A stretch of DNA of 64,000 nucleotides from Bettongia penicillata ogilbyi (GCA_023548195.1 JAJHZJ010000532.1:1-64000); one strand, 5' to 3'. Shown: positions 23,434 through 34,884, numbered from the stretch's first letter. The notes: a model not told the origin generated them from the letters alone. Translations and numbers: made by a program.

Positions 23434-23738
23434 AACTCAAACTGGGAGGAGAAGACTCTTAGGATTTCTGGGTAAAAGAGAAACAATTACTATTTAGTTA
23501 TTACATCCACTCTGTGCTAGGTGGGTGGGCACTTGTTGTCCTGTCTATGAGCTCCAGAATGAATTGGGTTTGAGGCCCGATCTTTGAGCAAGAAATGTAG
23601 CCAGTAAACCCAAAGGAAAAAAGGAAGCTTTCTCCTCCTCGTCCTCCTCCTTCCTCCTCCTCCCATGTTTCAAAAAGCTGCAAAACAACTCTGTACAATC
23701 AAAACACATGCTAGGAAAACTGAAGATAAAAAAAAAGA
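23434..23738 (+). repeat. Family X 3' part, probably a HAL1 3' transduction
   Basis: Directly after the HAL1 A-rich tail, this segment matches the family X interior downstream of its A-run: 'gggaggagaagactctta' against 'tgcgaggggaaaccctca' at 62516-62533, then 'gagctccagaatgaattggg' against 62649-62668, and 'tagccagtaaaccc' against 62772-62785. It ends in a second A9 run at 23728-23736, followed by the repeated 18-mer. That arrangement suggests sequence carried from a source locus. Confidence 0.65.
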
Positions 23739-23756
23739 GAGAAGTGAGTCAAGGGA
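23739..23756 (+). repeat. Probable target-site duplication, right copy (18 bp)
   Basis: An identical partner of 20626-20643, placed immediately after an A-run. Family X sequence continues from here as if uninterrupted. Confidence 0.75.
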
Positions 23757-23833
23757 TGGCCCCTTTAATTAAAAAAAAAATCAAATTGGGAGGGGAAGAC
23801 CCTCAGGGTTGCTGGCCAAAAAAGAAATAGTTG
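23757..23833 (+). repeat. Family X, continuation of the split copy
   Basis: 'tggcccctttaattaaaaaa' followed by 'gggaggggaagaccctcagg' continues the host repeat exactly where 20643 stopped, judged against 62479-62540. Homology fades near 23830. Confidence 0.8.
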
Positions 23834-24092
23834 GAGCTCATAAATTGGACATCAATGGGTCTCCGGCCCTCCTAACACAGAGTGAATATAAATAATAAGT
23901 GTTTCTCTTTGACAAACCAGGGCAGTGAAGGTATGCAATGAAGGTGCCATGGTGCCATACTTGTTTGGTGATGGCAGGAGGAGTTAAGGGGTCATTGGTA
24001 CTTCTATGGAGAATCTTCTCCATGATGTGGCTTCATCAGCTCTCTGTTACTCTTGGATTACTTCCACAGTAAGGCAGCTCAATAATATAAGT

Positions 24093-24392
24093 GAGGGACA
24101 TAGATTTTATAGAGAGCCCTGTGGACTTACACTCAGGTACATCTGATTGGTACCCAGTTACTCCCTGTAGCTCTGAGGAAGATTCATTGTCTCTGAATCT
24201 ACATTCTCATCTGCAAAATGGAAGTCAAAACATTTGTGATACCTAACTTATCATATTGTTATTCTGATGAATGGGTCTTCTAAATTGTACAGCACCCATA
24301 AATGAGTTGTTATTGCTATTATCTAACAAAATGAGAGAGTTGGATCAGATGGTACCTAAGGTCCCTTTCAGCTCCAAATTCTGTGATTTAAA
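24093..24392 (+). repeat. MIR/THER-type SINE relic
   Basis: The order includes 'gtctctgaatctacattctc', 'atctgcaaaatggaagtcaa', 'gagagttggatcagatggta' and 'cctaaggtccctttcagctc'. Confidence 0.6.
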
Positions 24393-25254
24393 AATTAATG
24401 TCCTGAGTGATACAATGGTGTCTCATGTCTATAAGAAATATCTCTGCCTACACAGGCTTGGAGGTTTATCCTGAGGGACAACCATATGGCATTGCATATA
24501 GCATACATGGAGACCTGACTCTTGATTGATTCAGTTATAAGCCTTGATATTTTCTACAATGTGAGTGAAAAAGGGATCTCTTTAGATGGTTGGAAGACTT
24601 TGCGAGAGTCAAGTTGAGAAGGATAAGTGTGGATTTTTGAATGATTACCAGAGGTCCTCAGAGCTTCAGATATGTAGAAGAGGCTGTCCTTCACCCACAA
24701 ACTGCCCTTGCTTTCTAAGCCTTGGAACCCTAGTGACTGACAGGAGAGTCATGATGTTTTTATCTTCCTCCTAAGCTGACGAGCTCCTTTATTTTATGTA
24801 TTTTGGGCGTATATTCTGATTTTTTTATAATTTCTCTGTTTTCCATTTATTGCTTACTTTGATTGAGAGGTATGATAGGCTATTCATCATGATCTTTTGA
24901 GTAACCAGTGTGGTAGGAGGGAGCTATTCTGGTGAGAGTACAATAAGTATTACCTTTCCTTTGAGAGTGATCAGGGAAAGTGTTATTTATCTTGGGCTCC
25001 AAAGCATTGTATCCCTAGACTACTTAATATCTGAGGCATGGTGGGTAAATTTAATTCTAGCCCAATACTCCTCCTCGACATTAAACAAATGAAAAAACCA
25101 AGTGCTCAGCCACAGCCTTCCTCCTAATCCCCACAAAGGCAGAAATCACAATCTCCCTTTGAAAACGGGTGGGTCAGATCCCAGATGAAATATTTATCTA
25201 TACTACACGTAAGACAAGTTATCTTTGTATTTTAACATCAAATATGTATTCTTT
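24393..25254. other. Unassigned sequence
   Basis: Nothing beyond short uninformative open frames was recognised. Confidence 0.4.
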
Positions 25255-25442
25255 TAAAAAATAATTTAGTATTTTACTCTTCTCATTTAGATGTAAACAA
25301 ATTTTAACATCCCTTTTTCAAATTTTGAGTTCCAAGTTTTCTCTCTCCCTTTTGCTTTTCCCCCTACTAAGGAGGCAAGCAATTTGACATAGTTTATAAA
25401 TGTGTAGTCATGCAAAGCACATTTCCATGTATAGAACCACAT

Positions 25443-25475
25443 ATTCTTTATACACACACACAAACACACACAAAC
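25443..25475. repeat. (CA)n microsatellite
   Basis: Imperfect ACACACACA(AACACACACA) run. Confidence 0.9.
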
Positions 25476-25846
25476 ATTGATGTCTTCTCTTTTTACAAGA
25501 TCTTTGTCTCTAAATATGTATATATATCCTTTTCTTACCCAGAGACCCATTTCCTGAAACAAAGAATAAAAATGAAGAACATTTCGGTAAAACTAACCAA
25601 AACATCAACCAAGTTTGAAAAAGAGGGTTTCAACATTCCTTTTGTCAATTTCGGAGACCAGCATGTTATCTTTTATCTGCTTCTGTCAGTCCTTCCTCCC
25701 TGTTTGTATGCTCTTCTGCCACAACCCAAATATAAGAAATAAATCCCCCCTCCTTTTTTCTCCTTTCTATACTAGCTTATGCCTTTTAAAATCCCTTCTC
25801 TTTCCCTTCCAGTAAAGGTCCTTTTTGGTAGGATTATACTTAGCTT

Positions 25847-26035
25847 TGGGCAGCTAGGTGGTACAGTGGGTAGAGTGCTGGGCATGAAGTCAGGAAGACA
25901 TTTACTAGCTGTGTGACCTTGGGCAAGTCACTTAACCCTGTTTGCCTTAGTTCCCTCACCTGTAAAATGAGCTGGAGAAGGAAATGGCATGTCACTCCAG
26001 TACCTTTGCCAAGGAAAGGATTCAATAGTAACCAA
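25847..26035 (+). mobile_element. Mar-1 CORE-SINE with perfect target-site duplication
   Basis: The head ('gggcagctaggtggtacagt'), CORE ('ctgtgtgaccttgggcaagt') and the start of the tail ('ggagaaggaaatggcatgtc') are clear. The copy lacks the usual final ~45 bp RTE-type terminus. It is bracketed by atacttagctt at 25836-25846 and 26036-26046, both identical. Confidence 0.93.
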
Positions 26036-26844
26036 ATACTTAGCTTGGCAAGGTAAGTTATTCTTGGTTTCAAGCCTATATCTTTTGCCTTTCAGAATAG
26101 CATGTTCCAAGATTTCTTGTCATTTATAATTAAAGCTTCCAGGTCTTAAGTAATCTTAACTGTGATTCCTACATACTTGGACTCTTTTTTATGTATGTTT
26201 GCAGTATTATTATTTTTATGTGGATTTTGGCTGTGACTTTTTCAGGATTTTTCCCTTTTGGATTTCTTTTAGGAGATGATTAGTGACTTCTGGTTCTAAC
26301 AGATCTGGACAGTTTTCATTTATGATTTTTTGAAATGTAATGGTCAGGATTTTTTTTAAAAGTCATGGTTTTCAGGGGGTTAGATGATTATTAAATTATC
26401 TTTCTTTGACTTTTTTCCAGATCAGTTTTTTTTTTTTAAATATAGCAGACACCTTACATATTCTCCTATTTTTCAGGTTTTTAATTTTGTTGTAATATTT
26501 CTTTCTATCTTCTGGAATCATTGAGTTTAATATGTTCTATTCTAATTTTCAGGGAGTTTGTCTTGGATAAAATTTGTCATTTTCTGTCCTAAGTTATTTA
26601 TTCTCTCTCTACATCTTTCAGAATTTTTATTTCATTTTTTTTAAAAAAATTGTTTAATATTTCCTAGATATTCACATAAGTCTTTGTAGAAATCTATTTT
26701 TTTCTTTGAGTCTCTGCTTGAAAATGCTATTGAGATAATCTTTTCCTCTAATTGGATTTTAGGATATCCTTGGCTCTAACATACTTTTCTGAAGTAGTTA
26801 CGTAAGAGTTGGGTTGCCTGCCACTGTTTAAGCACCCATCTTAG

Positions 26845-27010
26845 CCAAAAGTTGATATTATTTGTATATCATAGCAATGATACATTGCATTCACATGCCA
26901 TAATTCATTTAGTTATTCCCCTGATCAGTGAGTATCTACTGCAGTACTTTTCCTACCACAAAAGGTGTTGATATGAATATTTTGGTATATAGAGAATCTT
27001 TTTCTCATTG

Positions 27011-27077
<67 letters not shown>

Positions 27078-28060
27078 CAGTGAGGATCTCTGGATAAATG
27101 AATTTGCTTTTTATAAATTGCTTTCCAGAATGATAAAACCAGTTCACAGTTCCTCCAACACAGTATTAGTATGCCTGCTTTTCTGAAGCCCCTCCAATAT
27201 TAGATATTTTTATTTTTTGTCAACTTTTCCAGCTTGCTGAAAAAAGCCCAGAGTTACTTTGATGTCCATTTTTCTTAACATTAGCGATGTACAGCAGTTA
27301 ATAGTTTGCAAAATTCTTTGGAGTACTATTGGTGAATTATTCTTAATTTTATATTTGTGCTTAAGTTCCTTGGATATCAAACTCTAATCAGAGATAACTT
27401 ATATAATCGTTCTCCCTCTCCTCCCCATCAACAGTTTCCATTTGTATTCCAACACATTGATTTTCTTTGTGTAAAACTTTTTAAATTTCATGTATTGCAA
27501 TTTTATTGTTTTATCTTCTATTATCACTTCTCTCTATTTTTTGGTTAAGAACTCTTCCTCCTACCCACAGTCATGAAAGTTACTTCATCTGGCTCTTTTC
27601 TAATGTTTTATGGCTCTCTTTCTGATTTTTATGTTCTGATTACATATCCATTTTGAAACTATTGAATTTTATGTAAAATTTTTTAAATCTAATTTCGACA
27701 AATTACTTGACAGATTTTTCAATAATTCTTGGCAAATAGTAGGATCTTCCTCAGATAAATTTTGTTTGTGGCTTATTGACCCCTGGATTTTTTTAGTCTA
27801 AATGTTTCTGATTCTTCCCTATCTAATATTTATGAGGCAGTAAATCTACTCCTCTACTTTTTGTTTTTCAACTAATACTGTGTAATTCTTATTATTACTG
27901 ATTTACAGCATAAAATGAAGTCTGCAAGTGTTATGCCTACTTTATCACTCATTTTAAGAATGCTTTCATTTGCTATTTTGGACTTTTCATTTTTTCAAGT
28001 GGTTTTACAATGACTTTGTCTGAATTACCTTCCTGAATAATTTGATTTGCATAGCACAAA
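26845..28060 (-). mobile_element. Older L1 ORF2 fragment, antisense
   Basis: Diverged antisense landmarks run in order: 'ctgatcagtgagtatctact', 'ttgctttccagaatgataaa', 'cagttcacagttcctccaac', 'atcaaactctaatcagagat' and 'ggttaagaactcttcctcct'. It is more diverged than the L1s at 4 kb and 49 kb. Confidence 0.72.
27014..27076. repeat. (TA)n microsatellite, about 31 units
   Basis: An uninterrupted TA run within the antisense L1. It is likely polymorphic. Confidence 0.98.
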
Positions 28061-28091
28061 ATCTGTAAATTAACTCAAATAATATCACCAT

Positions 28092-28212
28092 TAGAGAGGC
28101 AATGTAATTCAATGTAATAAAGTTAGGAAGACTCATTTTCAAGTCTTGCCTCTGACACATATTTACTATGTGATCCTGGGCAAGTCATTTAACTTTTCAG
28201 TTCTCTGCATAA
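28092..28212 (+). repeat. CORE-SINE/MIR 5' part
   Basis: 'gttaggaagactcattttca' then 'agtcttgcctctgacacata' and 'tgtgatcctgggcaagtcat'. Confidence 0.72.
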
Positions 28213-30352
28213 TTCCCAAACACTTGAAGTTGCATGAAGTTTCTGGTCTGCATCAGTAAAGAGACTTTCCTCACTTGGGAATTCCTTGCCCCAATGAAAT
28301 CACCGGTACAGTCCCAATCCTTATCCCTATCCTTATCCTTAATTTCCATTTTCATTGGTATCCCCAAATATGTCTTTGGATGTACTCTTTTTTTCAGCGT
28401 TTATGGAAAGCCATGGACAAGAGTCATGGCAGATGAAAAAATAGGGATTTGGCACCTGTCACATGATGAAATCACAGATTTGTCAAAAGGTTAAAGTGTC
28501 AGCTCAGGAAAAGGGACTGTGTATAATGTTGGAAAGACCTTTCACTTCAAGGCAAAAGACTCTGGTTATTGTTTTGGCAGTTAGGCAGCCTAGTGTTCAA
28601 GGCTTCTGCTTTCATCAAAAAGACCTTTTGACCTGCAACTAAGCCTCAGATAGAAATGTGAGGCTAGGTTTTCATTATTAAATATCTGTGATGATTAGCA
28701 ATGATGAAAAACATTTTAGTGTCTTCTAGAATAGTGGATCCCACCCTTTGTGATTTTATACTCTTATCAGTAAAAGATCTTTGAGTGCATACCTCCAAAT
28801 ACATATTTATTTACAAAAGATATGACATATTGTACACTAATACATTGTGTATGTTAAAGTCATAATAAAAAATTTTAAGGTAGAAATAAGAAAGAAATAA
28901 ATGATATTTTAACTTTTATTTAAGAATGATATAAAAACTTTTTTGCACTCACTAAGCCAAGTAATGTGTTTCATAAGCTTCATTGTTTTTAAAAAATCTT
29001 GGTATAATATCTTGTGATATAGCCATTTGAAGATGTTTCTAAATTCAGTTCATTGCCACATTTGGTTGGAACAGCTGTTATAGTTGAAAAATAAACTCCT
29101 TTATCTAATATCTACTAGACGGTGGAGACCTAGTTGATCTCACAAAAGAAAACATCAGCCCAAATCAAAGAAATGTGTCATGGTCTGCTATCATTCAATT
29201 ATGGCACTCATTTTTCAATTCCATCCATGTTGTAATGCAACCTAATCAGAAAGTGGTATTTTTTTTAACGAATGGATACAAAACCCATGAACCCTTTTTT
29301 GGAAGATTTTCAAGAAGGTTAGAAAATCTAGTTTCCAAGTCTTTTAGGTGTGCACAAATGAGTTTTGTAGGTGGCCATTTACATCATCTCCAGTGACAAA
29401 AAGTTTTGACGGCTTGCTCATTTGCAATGACTTTATACTATCCATAGCTAATAGCTCAAGAACAACTTGAAGTTGGAGCAAAATTCATTATTGCAGTGGT
29501 TGCAAATCTGCATTCAAATAATATTCCTGATAAATTTGAATTTGTTGGATCAACTTCTTGCCAGATCTAACTAGGCCGTCCTTGTTTTCTCAGCTTGTAA
29601 TGTAACTGATGAAGAGGTCACACTGGGAGCTGAAGAAATATCAACTTGGTCATTTTCTTGTCAAGTTGTACTTGAATTGCTTATTTTCATTTCATGGGTT
29701 GGTTGGCCGATTGGTTTTTTGGAGGGGACAGGAATCTTTCAAAGCCACTTATCTATTTTGGAAAGTTTAGTAATGATCTATAAATCTACCTCCCCAGGCA
29801 TGAGTCAATTGGAATATGTGGCAATACACTGAAGGCAAATGATGATTGAGGAAGCCACTGTCAGTCTTGCCACCATACTGTGTAACGTCCACTCTTCCCT
29901 CCAGATGCCTTACGTGCTGTTCATGGCATGAGTTTGTCTGATATGTGGACTGATAATTCATTGTTGATCCATTTATTAAATATCAATGAAGCTTAATTTT
30001 ATTATTTATTAGATTTAAAAACATAGAAACAGAGGTTTTAATATTTCTTTCCTACCCTCAGTGGATTTTTGTGTGCATTTATTTCACTTTGCAGACTACT
30101 TACTCTGGAAACCTGGGCATTTCCTATTGTTCTTTAGAAAACCCTGAACTATTCTAGCCCTTGCTGGTTAACGACAGAGTCATGGAGACAACATTATACC
30201 TGGACATCTCTGGTAATTCGGAACCTTCAATACCACTGGTTTTTACTAGCCTGGGTCATGGTGAGATCATCCTGATAAAACAAGGACTCTCTGCTCTCTA
30301 GGGGGGCCACATGAAGTCAATTACGAAAGCTTAAATTTATTATATTCTAGAG
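28213..30352. other. Unassigned ~2.1 kb, possibly a decayed transposon
   Basis: No SINE or L1 could be placed. AT-rich blocks with short open frames (for example 29175-29396) have no recognisable domain. Its uniform look suggests an old mobile element, but I cannot name one. Confidence 0.35.
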
Positions 30353-30514
30353 CAGTGGTATCACACTTAAATGAAAACATATTCCTGCCACCAAGTATTG
30401 ACTCAGAAAACCACAAATTAACATTATTTACATTGTGTTTTTTTTTAATTTACCTTTTAAACATTTCTCAATTGCCTTTTAATCTGGTAAAAGGCCATGA
30501 GTTTGACACCTCTG
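30353..30514. mobile_element. hAT-like miniature DNA transposon (~162 bp)
   Basis: Imperfect terminal inverted repeats: the left end cagtggtatcacactt pairs with the complement of the right end agtttgacacctctg. The interior 'gaaaaccacaaattaacatt' is a motif I recognise from an abundant marsupial non-autonomous hAT family. A clear 8 bp target duplication is not visible. Confidence 0.6.
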
Positions 30515-31104
30515 TTCCACAAATTCTCAGTAGAGTTAGTTAGTACATGAATCCTTTCCAAGGTTCCAATTGAATAAGAGGTGTGTTTGTTTTATAAGAG
30601 ACAATTCTGAAACTTAGCTTAGTAGCACACACCAAATGGTCTAGGAGTTCTAATTCTTCCTCTTGATGGAATAAAAATTGTGCTACTATGTTTGTGCTTC
30701 CTGGGACAGGTTTTGGTGATGGAACAATGATGTACCACCTGGACAGATTCATTACAGTGGTGCCAACACAGTAGTGCCAACAAGTGACAAGTTGATCATC
30801 AGAGGGGCATTACAATGCATGTGTTGGCAGTGATGTTGACATATGGAGTAACTTTACTGTCTCTCACCTAATTGGAAATTGGAAAAGCGAGCAGCAGCAC
30901 TCCTCCTGCTTGGATGTCCTGCCAAGCACCAGCTTGTCATCGCCAACACTTCCTGCCTGAGAAAGACATTACTAATGTATCCACCAAGATCTAAATAGTG
31001 ACATCTTATTGTTTTATCATAGTTTATCAGTGAAAACTGGCAGATGTTAGGATTATTACAGCTACCCTAATCTTAAACTTCGTTAAGAGACATGTAGCTT
31101 CCAG
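30515..31104. other. Unassigned sequence
   Basis: It contains a small internal direct repeat (acagtggtgccaacacagtagtgccaacaag around 30754-30784). No gene or family was recognised. Confidence 0.4.
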
Positions 31105-31841
31105 GAATAAGGAGGTGATTATCCTCCTGTATCATCTGGAGTGTTGTGCTTAGTTCTGGGCGCTGCAGTTGAGGAAAAATATTGCTGGTAATAAAAACCC
31201 CCAGCATTTACAAAATTCTTTAAAATTTGCGAAGTGCATTTATAAATATTGTCTCATTTGTTTTGAGGAATGTGTCTCTATCATCTCCACTCTATTGATA
31301 AGGAACCTGAGATTGAGAGGTTCTATGGCTTACCCAGGGTCACACAACTAAGAAGTGTCTGAGGTGGGATTCCAGCTCAGGGCTTTCTGAATCAAGTTCA
31401 ATACCCTACCCATTATAACACTATATCACCCAGCTGCCTAGTATCCAGAGAAGGACATTTAGGATGGTGAAGGTCTTTGAATCCATGGCATATGAGGATT
31501 GGTTGAAAGTGGCAGTGGATATTTTCCCTGGAGAAGAAAAGACACAAGGAGGACATAACATCTGTCTTCAAGTATTTGAAGCGCTACACGTGAAGGAGAG
31601 ACTAGACTTAGCTCCATTGGTGAATGTTTTGAAGCAGCAGATTTAGGCTTAATGTTATGCAAACCTTCCTAAGAAACAATCAGAGGCAACGAAGTCTCTT
31701 AAGAGGTGGTGAGCTCCCTGCCTCTTCAAGCAGAGGTTGGACAATACCTTGTCAGGTATGTTAGAGTAGAGAATTCCTTTCAGGTTGGACTTGCTGGCCA
31801 CTTAGATCCCTTCCAACATTAACATTCTCTGATTCTGTGAA
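31105..31841 (+). repeat. CR1/L3-like LINE 3' end, split by a SINE
   Basis: The left part (31105-31177) has 'tcatctggagtgttgtgctt' and 'agttctgggcgctgcagttg'. The right part (31441-31841) has 'gaggtggtgagctccctgcc', 'ggttggacttgctggcc' and 'tagatcccttccaacatt'. It ends in the CR1-type octamer-like repeat 'attctctgattctgtga'. The halves are collinear around the inserted SINE. Confidence 0.82.
31178..31440 (-). mobile_element. CORE-SINE/MIR, antisense, inserted in the CR1/L3 relic
   Basis: Reversed order from 'taataaaaacccccagcatt', 'gtgcatttataaatattgtc' and 'ggtcacacaactaagaagtg' to 'cattataacactatatcacc' and 'cagctgcct' (antisense head). Confidence 0.78.
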
Positions 31842-32604
31842 GTCTTGGATATTGGACTAGCCACTTGCTTACTACATCTTCCAACTGTTCGGTGATGGCA
31901 CAGCTAATGTATCATAATGTGACATGGAGACCAACTAAATTAGTTGTCCTTAAACTTTCAGCACTAAGCTATTTCAGTAGGGTGGAAAGCTCCTTTAAGC
32001 TACACATCCTTTCCATAGTCAAAAGAAATAATAAAAATGTTGTGGAGTTTGCGTGTTATTAAAGCAATGTTTTTGAAATGTTACTAAGTTTTTTCTATAT
32101 TTGATTTAATCAGTGGTGGACAATATGCCTCTTAAAAATAATAAACATTTGTGTAACTTCAATTTGTCACCATCCTCTATACCATGAAAGACTATATTTT
32201 GAGAATTGCTGGAATTTCTAGTGATCTCTTGTGAACGCTGGTCATTTGCTAGCTAAGACATTTGCTATTAGTAAGATCCTGTGCCTTGCTGAGACTGTCC
32301 GACTGAAAATATTGACCAAGGGTAAATCACTGAAAAGAAAAACAGCACATGCATTTCACTCATACTTGTGGAATTCAGGAATAGTTCTTAATGAAGTGTA
32401 TAATAAGCTATGAAGACCTTAATATAAATAAATATATAATTATTTTTGACAGTAGAAATATTAACAGCTTAAAAAATGAAGCCCTTGCTAGTTATTCCCT
32501 CTTTACAGACATCAGTCCAAGTTCCATTTTAGAGCAATTCTACATATACTATATTAATGTTATGCTTGCTCTGTTTCAACATTCAGCCAACAAATAATAA
32601 TTGA
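31842..32604. other. Unassigned sequence
   Basis: AT-rich; nothing recognised. Confidence 0.4.
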
Positions 32605-33370
32605 ATGCTGCATATATCATACGTGATGGGTGCCCTCTACATATTTCTATAATAAGTAAGTACCTGTTACATACAAAGCAATGTGCTAGTTGCTATGAGG
32701 GGGGGTGCCAAGATATAGAAAATATGTTTCCTTGCCTCGGTGAGCTTATAACCTAGTAAGGGGAAACAAAACACGTTTACGTATAAAGATAAGCACAAGG
32801 GAGTGTAGAAAAAGAAGTGATTTGGTTGTGTAGATTATAAGTGTTTTAAGAGTTTAGAGGAGAAAAAGATCACTGAGGGTTGGGATAATCAGGCATAGCT
32901 TTGTGAATAAAGTGGGGCTTAAATTGTCTCTTAAACAATGGGTGTAATTCAGATTAATGGAAACAAGAAAGAAATTCCCCCACTTCTAGAAGGAGGAAAT
33001 CATGTCAGAAAAGGTAAGGGGGGTAAAAAAAGTGCAGGGCATTTTCAAAGGATGAACTCTGCCTGGAGCAAAGGATACATGCAGAGGAACATTGTAGAAG
33101 AGTAGCGGGAGATGGAAAGATAGTTTGGGGATATATGTGGGGAGGGCTTTTAAATACAAGCCTTGAAATTTGTAAAGTAAGGAGTTATTGAAGGTTTACT
33201 AACAGAAGAAAGACATGAGGAAAGAAGGAATATTAATGTATGCCAGATGAATTGGAAGGCAGAAACCAGAGGCAAGAAGACAAATTTGAAGACCACTGTA
33301 GTAATGCCGGCAAAAGTGATAAGGTCTGGATAAGGGTAGGGGCAATGACTACAGAAAGGAAGGTGTGGGA
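32605..33370 (+). repeat. Ancient mammalian repeat, same family as 14.3 kb
   Basis: 'caaagcaatgtgctagttgc', 'ttgcctcggtgagcttataa', 'gggcttttaaatacaagcct' and 'tttgaagaccactgtagtaa' follow the order of the copies at 14.3 and 61.3 kb. Confidence 0.55.
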
Positions 33371-34884
33371 GGAGCATTAGGGGTTTTTTCCCCTCCCCTA
33401 AAAGGCTTTCCCTGAGACTTGATTTGTCTAGCTTGCTAAGGCATAAGTCAATGATTTTTGGCTTCCCAATCACCCAGGGCATAAAAAATTCATCCCCAAA
33501 GGAATAAATGCTCCTCAGCATTGGCAGATATCACTTTGCCATGCCTATTTGACCCAACACACTGACTACATACATTTTTATATGTAGAGAAAGGGGTCTT
33601 CATCTCCCTGAACTGGAGCTATATACTGATTGATTGTTCTTTCCATGCTATTTTAAAATAAAATTCTTTTTGTTAGATGTTGTATAATGGTTAAATGTCT
33701 CATTTCATTTTAATCCTAAATGTGGACCGATCAAAATCAGTCCTGGTCTGCAATATTTGGAGTCAGCTGGCAGCACTGGATTGCAATGATCTCATGGTCT
33801 TTGTGGTTGAAGTAGAAGATTGATACCGAGGAAGCAGAGGCTGTAGTGATCGGAAGGCAAGTTCTCTCAATGAGACACAGTGGAACTTGCTTTGACCTAT
33901 AAAGATTATCCTGGTGGAGATAAAGAAGACTGACACGGTGTATAAAGGGAGTGCCAATGCAAGCATTCTCTGGTTCCTGCTAATGGTCGTAGAAGAGCTG
34001 AAACACCAGCATAAGAAAACTAAAAGCAAACGTTTCCTGTGCTTTGAACAACTAAAGAGTAATTATTTTTTTTTGTTGTTTTTAAGGACTGAAGGCAGAG
34101 AGGCAGCTGGCTGTTGATATTATTAATAACACAAATAAAAGGTGATCATGGAAGTAGGTACTGATAAGCCTTGGACAAGTATGTTTACCAGTACAGAGGT
34201 CTTCCTGGAAAATACATTGGGTCCCACAAAGACCATTACTTTCAGACATTGGGAATGGGGATGAGTTTTAAAACAAAGAGTCTGCCCTACTAATTAAACC
34301 TAGAGACTCAGAGTGTTAGAAGGTGGGCATGTTTTCATAATCACAGAACTTGGGAAGTTGCTGGGAAAAAAATTTGAACAACCTGATGAGTTATTAGAAT
34401 AATGGCTATTGAGGGCACAGTTAATGGTCCAGTTCAGAGTCCCTTCCTGTGGCAGAGTTCTATCTGCTTGCGGAGCTCACAGAAGATTCGCTTTAAAATT
34501 AAGTTTAAATTAGCTAGAGATTCAAGATGTCAACTATTTTTTGTCACTTTGTAGGTGGTTAAGAAGGAGAATCGCATTTATGTAATGCCATAAAAATGAA
34601 TTCCTCTTGCAGCCATTTCCCAGAGAGGGGGCTGAATAAGAATGGATAAAACTCCAAGAGATGGGTTTAGTAGACTGGAACTGTGCTGCCCCCTGATGCT
34701 CAACCCCCAAATCAACACACTGACCTTTGTTGGGTATAATTAGATCCTGACTTTTGGATGGAACGCTGGCTAAATATTGTCAGATTTTAGCTATGGGACT
34801 CCATGAGCACACAACTTTATTACTTGGGTAGACTAAGGAAATTTGAGCAGGAGATCAGTACAACTACCTATGCAGGTGAATTTG
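33371..34884. other. Unassigned sequence
   Basis: No family was assigned. The minus-strand frame 33763-34029 and plus-strand frame 33914-34117 overlap and lack domains. Confidence 0.4.

Larger units (their letters stand above)
25255..26800 (-). mobile_element. Antisense ORF1-only element (HAL1-like or internally deleted L1)
   Basis: The L1/HAL1-type 3' end ('aaattttgagttccaagttt', 'ggaggcaagcaatttgacat') lies at 25255-25430. Only ~0.4 kb of 3' UTR-like sequence separates it from antisense ORF1. The ORF1 C-terminus, then 'tttgcctttcagaatagcat' and 'gatttcttttaggagatgat', align with the antisense of 22.0-22.2 kb. No ORF2 lies between, so it resembles HAL1. It is truncated or diverged at its 5' end and interrupted by a Mar-1 SINE. 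Confidence 0.65.

Noticed and set aside
23739..23756. Reading the repeated 18-mer as mere family X homology rather than a target duplication
   Set aside because: The 62 kb copy differs here (aaaaagcaagtcaaggga). The 23434-23727 segment ends in an A-run before it, and host sequence continues only after the second copy. Target duplication fits better, though the alternative is listed as a refutation test.
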